A stretch of DNA of 64,000 nt. Source: Leptodactylus fallax. Taxonomy: Eukaryota > Chordata > Amphibia > Anura > Leptodactylidae. The DNA is taken from assembly GCA_947044405.1 (NCBI GenBank), contig CAMRHE010001076.1:62001-126000 (forward strand), written 5' to 3'. The translations under genes were made by a program, and so were the position numbers. The notes beneath the pieces are model-generated. The model ran no database searches. It was given only the letters and a program-made list of their open reading frames with translations, and was not told the origin of the DNA. Positions 47,501 through 58,625 of the stretch are shown here, piece after piece; within the stretch, counting starts at the first letter, position 1, and each line of letters starts with the position of its first letter.

Positions 47501-50500
47501 AACCCAGCATATCACCCCATCCCTGCAGATAGAAAGGTTAGTGTCGCTAGAATCAAATGGTGTTTTCCCCTTGTGAATCGCTGCTCCAACTGCTGAGTTA
47601 TATGCAATTGAGCTATTTGGAGCAACAAGGGCATTGCTACTTACCTCTTTGGAGCAATGGCAGTGCCCTCATGGCTCCAAACAGCTCATTTGCATATGAC
47701 ACAAACAGTGATATCTCAGCAATGGAGGCAGCAATTCACAGGGGGTAAACACCATTTGACTCGGGTGACTCTAACCTTTCTATTTACAGGGATGGGTTGA
47801 TACACTGGACTTGGGTGACACACTCTCTGTAACCTGGTGTCCATGGCACCTGGCATATAATAGTATATAGTGTGTATATATAATATATTATATATAATAG
47901 TTCCATCAATTTATAGGAATGGTACAGCACAGAGTTCTAAGAAAAGATACTCCATATTCTTAGAAAATGCAAGTAATTACTGAAACAGAATTCCAATTAC
48001 ATCATATTTTCTGGGACACATCTATAACAATGTTACCTGCCGGACAGGTTCTGCAGCACTTTCCTTTGTACCAGTATTCATCTTCATAGCATTCCTGATC
48101 CCGTGAAGTCCTATTATGGGCTTGAGCGCTATGAAGCTTTGCTGGAGACGCAGATAAAACCTGTTCGAAAAGTAGAACATACAGATTTCTAGTTACAAAC
48201 CTGATATTATGTAACCACTGTATATCCTGTGACCACTCTCCATCAGTCCAGGTGTTATAGCCTGCCTTGTGGTGGCCACTTTAAAAAGGCTCTCTGTTGT
48301 TAGGCAGGAGGTCCCTGGCTATCTGCTCCAGCCCAGGACCACCCCCTTGACAGTAGACAGTCTAATTAGCATATTGTGTGCTCACACTAACAGTACAGGA
48401 GCTGTTTTGGAGCTAGAGAAAAAAAATCCAACTGTGCCGAAATCTGTAGAGCGGCGCCTATTGAAAGATGCAGAGAGTTGGTGAAGGCAGTGAAATTACC
48501 TCTTTAAGGGTATGTGCACCTTTGTGTACTTCTTCTGCTTCTACTATACATTGCAGTGGCTTAACTAACAGAAAACCCGCTAGTAGTACTCCCTTGTAGT
48601 TGTAGCCTATTAATTGTGGCTGGTGAGGCATGGTTGGCTAAAGAGGTAGTTTTGGCACTTTTAGACACCTAAGCCCACTAACTTTAATTTCTACTGTATC
48701 CATAAAAGAGTAGCAATTGCAGTCAGTTTAGTAATTTGCACTAGTGATTTTGATACTCATCTTCCCATCCCATGCGCTAGATCAATAGGACTTCATTATA
48801 TGCACAACTTCCTACTAAAACCTCAACACATCAACTTCATAGCCTCAAGACTTTTTTTTTTTTCATCTAGGGGATTTTCCTTCACCTTTGCACTGAAGGA
48901 AAGTGTTGTATAAATGGGTCAACTCACATTAAGTAAGGGCGGAATTCCCCATAGTAAAAGTGATCAGGTGAAGATAATATAATTGAATACAGATGATGAA
49001 CCTCTGAAGACATAGCTCCCAACCGTCCCACATCTGGCGGGACTGTCCCGATTTCACACAGCTGTCCCGTGGTCCCGCATAGCTTACAGATTGTCCCGCT
49101 ATGCCTCTGAAGTGTTTTTCTGTTAACAAACTTTGTGTGAGCAAGAGGGGGGAACTGGGGGCAGATGTAGGGGGCAGTTAAACTGAAGGCAGATATTAAA
49201 ATGGGGGCAGATGAAGGGGGGCATTAAACCGTGGGGGGTAGCTGGAGGGGGACATGTCTTCCTCTAGTTGCCCCCAGTTTAATGCCCCCCTCCAACTACC
49301 CCATTATAAAATGTCACCCTCCAGCTGCCCCAGTTTAATGTCCCCTCTCTAGTTTCCCCCAGTTTAAACTGGGGAACGAGGAGAGGGATTTAATACTGTG
49401 GGGCAATTGGAGGTGAACATTATAATGTGGGGCAAATAATGTTAGGGTGACTGTAGGAGCATTATACTGTGTGGAGGCACATGGAAAAATACAGTCATGG
49501 CCAAAAGTTTTGAGAATGACACAAATATTCTATTTTCACATGATCTGCTGCCCTCTGGTTTTTATGTGTGTTTGTCAGATGTTTTTATCACATACAGAAA
49601 TAGAATTGCATTCATATTATGAGTAACAGAAGCTTATATTGACAGTTAGAATGAGTTAATGCAGCAAGTCACTATTTGCAGTGTTGACCCTCCTTCTTCA
49701 GGACCTCTGCAATTCTCCCTGGCATGCTCTCAATCAACTTCTGGACCAAATCCTGACTGATAGCAGTCCATTCTTGCAGAATCAATGCTTTCATTTTGTC
49801 TGAATTTGTTGGTTTTTGTTTGTCCACCCGTCTCTTGATGATTGACCACAAGTTCTCAATGGGATTAAGATCTGGGGAGTTTCCAGGCCCTGGACCCAAA
49901 ATCTCTATGTTTTGTTCCCTGAGCCATTTAGTTATCACCTTTGCTTTATGGCAAGGTGCTCCATCATGCTGGAAAAGGCATTGTTGAGCGCCAAACTGCT
50001 CTTGGACGGTTGGGAGAAGTTGCTCTTGGAGGACATTCTGGTACCATTCTTTATTCATGGCTGTGTTTTTAGGCAAGACTGTGAGAGAGCCGATTCCCTT
50101 GGCTGAGAAGCAACCCCACACATGAATGGTTTCAGGATGCTTTACAGTTGGCATGAGACAAGACTGGTGGTAGCGCTCACCTCTTCTTCTCCGAATAAGC
50201 TGTTTTCCAGATGTTCCAAACAATCGAAAAGGGGATTCATCAGAGAAAATGACTTTACCCCAGTCCTCAGCAGTCCACTCCCTGTACCTTTTGCAGAATA
50301 TCAGTCTGTCCCTGATGTTTTTTCTGGAGAGAAGTGGCTTCTTTGCTGCCCTCCTTGAGACCAGGCCTTGCTCCAAGAGTCTCCGCCTCACAGTGCGTGC
50401 AGATGCACTCACACCTGCCTGCTGCCATTCCTCAGCAAGCTCTGCACTGCTGGTAGCCCAATCCCGCAGCTGAAACACTTTTAAGAGATGGTACTGCCGC

Positions 50501-53500
50501 TTGCTGGTCTTTCTTGGGTGCCCTGGAGCCTTTTTGGCACCAATGGAACCTCTCTCCTTGAAGTTCTTGATGATGCGATAGATTGTTGACTGAGGTGCAA
50601 TCTTTCTAGCTGCAATACTCTTCCCAGTTAGGCCATTTTTGTGCAGTGCAATGATGACTGCACGTGTTTCTTTAGAGATAACCATGGTTAACAGAAGAGA
50701 AACAATGATGGCAAGCACCAGCCTCCTTTTAAAGTGTCCAGTGGTGTCATTCTTACTTAATCATGACAGATTGATTTCCATCCCTGTCCTCATCAACACC
50801 CACACCTGTGTTAATGGAGCAATCACTGAAACGATGTTAGGTGGTCCTTTTAAGGCAGGGCTGCAATGATGTTGAAAGGTGTTTTGGGGGATAAAGTTCA
50901 TTTTCTAGGCAAGTATTGACTTTGCAAGTAATTGCTGTTAAGCTGATCACTCTTTATAACATTCTGGAGTATATGCAAATTGCCATTAGAAAAACTGAAG
51001 CAGTAGACTTTGTAAAAATTAGTTTTGGCCTCAGCTGTGTCCCCGGGGTACCTGGTATCACCTAGGAGGCTAGAAGAGGACCCAGAGGTAGCGCCGGACA
51101 CCATGGAGATGTCCAGAAGAGGTGAAGACAGGTGAGTATAACTTATTTTATTACAGTCATGGCCAAAAGTTTTGAGAATGATACAAATATTAATTTTTAC
51201 AAAGTCTACTTCTTCAGTTTTTCTAATGGCAATTTGCATATACTCCAGAATGTTATAAAGAGTGATCAGCTTAACAGCAATTACTTGCAAAGTCAATATT
51301 TGCCTAGAAAATGAACTTTATCCCCCAAAACACATTTCAACATCATTGCAGCCCTGCCTTAAAAGGACCACCTAACATCGTTTCAGTGATTGCTCCATTA
51401 ACACAGGTGTGGGTGTTGATGAGGACAGGGCTGGAAATCAATCTGTCATGATTAAGTAAGAATGACACCACTGGACACTTTAAAAGGAGGCTGGTGCTTG
51501 CCATCATTGTTTCTCTTCTGTTAACCATGGTTATCTCTAAAGAAACATGTGCAGTCATCATTGCACTGCACAAGAATGGCCTAACTGGGAAGAGTATTGC
51601 AGCTAGAAAGATTTCACCTCAGTCAACAATCTATCGCATCATCAAGAACTTCAAGGAGAGAGGTTCCATTGGTGCCAAAAAGGCTCCAGGGCGCCCAAGA
51701 AAGACCAGCAAACGGCAGGACCGTCTCTTAAAAGTGTTTCAGCTGTGGGATCGGGCTATCAGCAGTGCAGAGCTTGCTGAGGAATGGCAGCAGGCAGGTG
51801 TGAGTGCATCTGCACGCACTGTGAGGCGGAGACTCTTGGAGCAAGGCCTGGTCTCAAGGAGGGCAGCAAAGAAGCCACTTCTCTCCAGAAAAAACATCAG
51901 GGAAAGACTGATATTCTGCAAAAGGTACAGGGAGTGGACTGCTGAGGACTGGGGTAAAGTCATTTTCTCTGATGAATCCCCTTTTCGATTGTTTGGAACA
52001 TCTGGAAAACAGCTTATTCGGAGAAGAAGAGGTGAGCGCTACCACCAGTCTTGTCTCATGCCAGCTGTAAAGCATCCTGAAACCATTCATGTGTGGGGTT
52101 GCTTCTCAGCCAAGGGAATCGGCTCTCTCACAGTCTTGCCTAAAAACACAGCCATGAATAAAGAATGGTACCAGAATGTCCTCCAAGAGCAACTTCTCCC
52201 AACCGTCCAAGAGCAGTTTGGCGCTCAACAATGCCTTTTCCAGCATGATGGAGCACCTTGCCATAAAGCAAAGGTGATAACTAAATGGCTCAGGGAACAA
52301 AACATAGAGATTTTGGGTCCATGGCCTGGAAACTCCCCAGATCTTAATCCCATTGAGAACTTGTGGTCAATCATCAAGAGATGGGTGGACAAACAAAAAC
52401 CAACAAATTCAGACAAAATTAAAGCATTGATTCTGCAAGAATGGACTGCTATCAGTCAGGATTTGGTCCAGAAGTTGATTGAGAGCATGCCAGGGAGAAT
52501 TGCAGAGGTCCTGAAGAAGAAGGGTCAACACTGCAAATATTGACTTGCTGCATTAACTCATTCTAACTGTCAATATAAGCTTCTGTTACTCATAATATGA
52601 ATGCAATTCTATTTCTGTATGTGATAAAAACATCTGACAAACACACATAAAAACCAGAGGGCAGCAGATCATGTGAAAATAGAATATTTGTGTCATTCTC
52701 AAAACTTTTGGCCATGACTGTACACCTTCCCTGGGCCACCACCCAATATATTCCTGGATCTGAAGAAAATTTGGGTTGAATCTGGTTCGATCCAAACAAG
52801 TTCGACCATCTCTATTATTAGTAGCTAAAAAATATTTTCTGATTGATGGCCATAAATCGATCACGTTTTTTTTACCACAGAGGTACCAAATGTGGCAGAA
52901 AAGTGGTGTAATATGTGTTAAAAAATGGTCTAAATTTCCACAAGTATTCCATCATTAATATTTCCATCTGTACGACCGAATTAAAAAAAATATAATAATT
53001 AGAAAGGTTGTAGCTAAACACTTTGCAGTGTCTGCACCAATTTAGTCCTTGATTTGCACCTTTTTCAGTCATTGGTCAGTACACATGTATCTGGCAGGAT
53101 GTGATTTGCCCTAAATTTTGGCCAGAAAACAAACACGTACAAGAGAAGAGGGTTTTGTTCCTGGCAGCCAATCAGATCTCCTCTTTCACCAAGTATTTTC
53201 ACCATGACTCATGTATTTGATGACGCAAGATTATAAAGGAATCTATTGTGTTCTATAAGGGATCTTGTGTGTTATCAGTTCTAAATGTTACACCGGACAG
53301 GCCTCAAGACAGAGCACAGATTTCCTATTCTCTTTCCTTATAGTAAGAGTTGTTGCCTAATCAGTAATGTATCCTGAGGAAGGAGAGGACGGGGGCGACA
53401 CTGACAAGTCCTCTAAGCTTCCCTTTTTTTTTAAACAAAAACCTCAAAAAACCTGTTTTTTGACCCCACACAATACGAATGCCAACATTAAAAGTTGTTA

Positions 53501-54864
53501 GTGCTCTCAAATGCGTAATAGTGACCCACTGAAAGACAATAGTGCCCTGTAGTTGATAGGTAAAAGTTCTCTCTGATTGGCAATTGTACCCCCCTACAGG
53601 TAATAGTGCTCTCTGATAGGTAACAGTGCTCTGCTAAATAGCCCCAGTAATACGTAATAATACCTCCCACACTCCGTAAGTATAAGCCGGGGCCCTACGT
53701 AGCAAAAACACCGCAGCAAAAACCGTGGTGTTTTACAGTACCTGCAAAGTGGATGGGAATCTGGCTAATCCCATCCACACATTGCGGAAAAATATCCGCA
53801 GTGGAAATGCTGCAATTTCAAAAACCGCTGCGCTTTTCTAAATCGCAGCTTGTCCGTTATACCTACACTGGCGTTTTCCGCATATGTATAATAGGGACAG
53901 AAAGTCCACAGAGTTTTCCTTTCTGTGAAAAGCAGGGTCTTTTCCGCAGTGCTTTTTGACTGTGACTCGCTATGTGGGGCCTTAGCTTTAAAGAGATTTT
54001 CTGGAAATCCGTTTCCTCTTCTCAGGCCCCTGATGTCATGTCCTTTGGTCACATGGCCAAGCTGCAGCGCAGTTTCATTCAACTAAATGCAATACCAAGC
54101 AAAGCCACAATGCAGTGTATGGTGCTGTGCTTGGTAAGTAGTAAAGAGACCGCAGCAATTAATATCATAGTCCTGAAGAAAAAAAAAACCTTTAATGCCC
54201 TCTAAAACGAGTGGAGTGATTAAGACTTCTTCTAACCTGTGGATCATCACAACCTGGTGGTGACATCATTCTGGCTATGAAGAGTCACGCTGATGTCATG
54301 TGAACCTCGGTGTGGGGTTCAAGGGTATATGGCCAGAAGTCTGGGGCCCCCTGGAGATGGGGGATAATGCCCAGTTTCTCCCCATCAATGCCAGCCCTGT
54401 CTAATAACATACCAAAAGACAAAGTTTTCAGCCATGCTTACTTTGTATCCGACAATGGTGGTGTATCATCAGTCAGCTAAAAAGATCATTCACTGCTACA
54501 TTTCACCAAAAAAATTCAGTGAAATTGTCTATTTTCATCAATTACAGTCTAACGTATATGAGCACCTTGCCCAAAATAAAAAAAAAAAAAATATATATAT
54601 ATATCTAGAACCAGAAACAGCGCCACTCTTGATCATGGGCTGTGCTTGGAATTACAAGCTAACTCCTAATTCACTTAAATGGGGCTAACGTGCAACAGAC
54701 AAGGCTCATGGACAACTGTGGTACTGTTTCTGTGAAAAAAGTAGCATCTTTTTGTAATTCTGGACAACCCCTTTAAGTCTTGGCTCAGTCCACACATTTT
54801 ACCAGCCTTCTGCAATGTAGTAAGAATGTGATTTATACACACAGGGTTTGTAAACTAAACCCGC

Positions 54865-54899
<35 letters not shown>

Positions 54900-57800
54900 T
54901 TTCCTAAAAAAAAATTTTTTGGGGGGGGGGGGGGGCCCCCCAAAAAAAAAAAAAAAAGGGGAGAGAAAACCATCATAATGTAACCTCAAGAAAGGGTGTG
55001 CAGCAGAGCAGGCTGCGGGTACTACAATATACTCAATTACATCACTTACTTGCAAAACACAGATTTACTAGAAGTGGAAAAATACTGCCCTTATTTTTGT
55101 ATATTTCAGCCGTCACTGATTATTACCTACAGACATAGAACCCTGACGGAAGAAAATATTTACGTGTCAAAGTTATGTGACTGCCGCAACCAATCAATTT
55201 TAACATTAACTTTAATTTTTTATTATGTAATTTCTATTATATTGTATGTTACTTATCCGAGTATTAAAATTATTATCATTGTCTTTGAATCTGTATCTGA
55301 ATCCGAAACTACAGAATAGAAGACTATAACTACTATAATACTTCCCCCTATGTACAAGAATATTACTACTATAATACTGCTCCTATGTACAAGAATATAA
55401 CTACTATAATACTGCCCCCTATGTACAAGAATATAACTACTATAATACTGCTCCTATGTACAAGAATATAACTACTATAATACTGCTCCTATGTACAAGA
55501 ATATAACTACTATAATACTGCCCCTGTGTACAGGAATATAACTGCTATAATACTGCCCCTATGTACAAGAATATAACTACTATAATACTGCTCCTATGTA
55601 CAAGAATATAACTACTATAATACTGCTCCTATGTACAAGAATATAACTACTATAATACTGCCTCCTATGTACAGGAATATAACTACTATAATACTGCACC
55701 TATGTACAAGAATATAACTACTATAATACTGCCCCCTATGTACAAGAATATAACTACTATAATACTGCCCCTATGTACAAGAATATAACTACTATAATAC
55801 TACCTTCTATGTACAAGAATATAACTACTATAATACTGCCCCCTATGTACAAGAATATAACTACTATAATACTGCTCCTATGTACAAGAATATAACTACT
55901 ATAATACTGCCTCCTATGTACAAGAATATAACTACTATAATACTACTCCTATGTACAAGAATATAACTACTATAATACTGCTCCTATGTACAAGAATATA
56001 ACTACTATAATACTGATCCTATGTACAAGAATATAACTACTATAATACTGCCCCCTATGTACAAGAATATAACTACTATAATACTGCTCCTATGTACAAG
56101 AATATAACTACTATAATACTGCCCCTATGTACAAGAATGTAACACGTACTATAATACTGCTCCTATGTACAAGTATATAACTACTATAATACTTACCCTA
56201 TACACAGGACTATAACTACTATAATACTGCTCCTATGTACAGGACTATAACTACTATAATACTGCCCCCCACATAAACTTACCCTATGTACAAGAATATA
56301 ACTACTATAATACTACCTCCTATGTACAAGAATATAACTACTATAATACTGCCCCTATGTACAAGAATATAACTACTATAATACTGCCCCCTATGTACAA
56401 GAATATAACTACTATAATACTGCTCCTATGTACAAGAATATAACTACTATAATACTGCCCCTATGTACAAGAATATAACTACTATAATACTGCCCCCTAT
56501 GTACAAGAATATAACTACTATAATACTGCTCCTATGTACAAGAATATAACTACTATAATACTGCTCCTATGTACAAGAATATAACTACTATAATACTGCT
56601 CCTATGTACAAGAATATAACTACTATAATACTGCCCCCTATGTACAAGAATATAACTACTATAATACTGCTCCTATGTACAAGAATATAACTACTATACT
56701 ATAAAAAGGAACTTTCTTCTAGGAGCAAGTTCTTCTTTTTCACCAATGAGGCCTTGTTTACATATTCCTTACCCAGATTTCTTAGCAGGGTATCTATGGT
56801 CTAATAAGTCTCTGTACCTTCTCTCCCTAATGAGAGACATTACCCCAGATAATACTGCTTTATTTATTTCACTTAGGCTAGATTCACACTAGAATTGGTC
56901 CTCTAAAAAAGCAGTTACCTGCGTACCCAATAGACTATAATGGTGTCGATCAGGTTTCCTCCGTGCAGGACTTTTCTCTCTGCTGATTTTAGGTGGAATC
57001 TGCGGCAGAGTCTCCAATGCAGATGTGAATCTAGCCTTACTTATATAGCGCCATCATATTCCACAGCACTATACAAACATTGTCAGTCACTGTCCCATGT
57101 CTCACAATCTAAATTCCCTACCAGTATGTCTTTGGAGTGTGGGAGGAAACCGGAGTACCTGGAGAAAACTCCAGCACTGAAAGGCTACAGTACTAACCAC
57201 TGAGCCACCATGCTGTGATATCTTCATACATACATACAGTACATACAAATAATGACGTACCAGTAACTGGAATTTTGCTTCAGCCAGTCATTCCTGTTCT
57301 TGCCAGTGGCCCAATGCCAAAAATGTATTTGAGGCCATCAAGGTATTACGGGGACACATTTACTAAAGTGATGGGGGAGGGACAGTATTATAGCATGGTT
57401 ATGTAGTAACTTTCCTACTGTTTTATTGGAATCTAATTTTAGCAACTTGTATTGATACGGATGCAATATAACAAACTGAAAAGTGGAGACAATAATCTGT
57501 GAGCCAAACATACAATTGTATTAAGTCTAAACAATACTCTGTGAGCTAAACAGCCTAAACTCCAAATGGATACATTGTAAGAAACTTTCAGAAAGATTTG
57601 TGCTTGTGACTTGGCTCACAGAGCATTGTCTAGACAGGATACAATTATCTCCACTTCTCAGCTGAGCGCAGGACTAGCTGTATACAGGGTTATTACTTCT
57701 GAATGTGAACAAGACTCTTTTCATTCACTGACAGCAAACTTATAAACACAGTAATGCAGGAGCATCTCTAAAGAGTTAATCTAGGACTGGTGCTGCGGGG

Positions 57801-58590
57801 TGATGGGGCAGTGCTGTGGGAGGGAGAGAGGAGCTATGATCTCAGGATATATATACTGCCAAGTTTCAGAGTAGGAGAAAAGCAGAGGATTTCTAGGCTC
57901 TGTTCACACTTGTGTCACGGCTTCTGGTTATTACACGGCCACAAATGCTGTGAATGAACTTTAATGGGGTCTTATCAGGCATCCAGTACTTTACACAGCA
58001 GGAGAGCCACAACAGAATGTGCTATTTCTGCTGAGAAAAAAATACTGGAAAGCTTGGTAAAGCCCTCTAGAAAGATCGGTAGTGTGAACAGCGCCTTACA
58101 ATTTTGATTTCTACCTTCCAATTTACATATGGAAAATAGAATGCCACTCATATTCAATGTCAGCCACATGCCCCAACATACAGTGTCAGCCACATGCCCT
58201 CATATAAAGTGCCAGCCACTGTATTACATTTTACCATGGAGGATTATTTGCATGGTATTTAGCTGTGGTCATGTGATGGCGGAGGCAGGCCATGGAGCTT
58301 CTGTCATTCCCGGCAGTCACACTCTTTCATTGACTTTGTAACTAGGTAAACATACCGGTAGTTGAAATATTAACCTATTAGAATTGGAGGACTTTGATTT
58401 TGGGTGTTACCTTGAGTAATGGCCCTAAAACAAGACCCTTGTACTGTACTGTCTTCCTTGAAAAAAAATAAACAAAATACCCTCAGACAATTTCATCAAA
58501 TAATAAAATTATGGATCTTGTAATACAGCGATGCTAATTTTATTTTTATTATTACAAAAAGGATTTATATTTTGAAAAAAGTAGTGAAAC

Positions 58591-58625
<35 letters not shown>

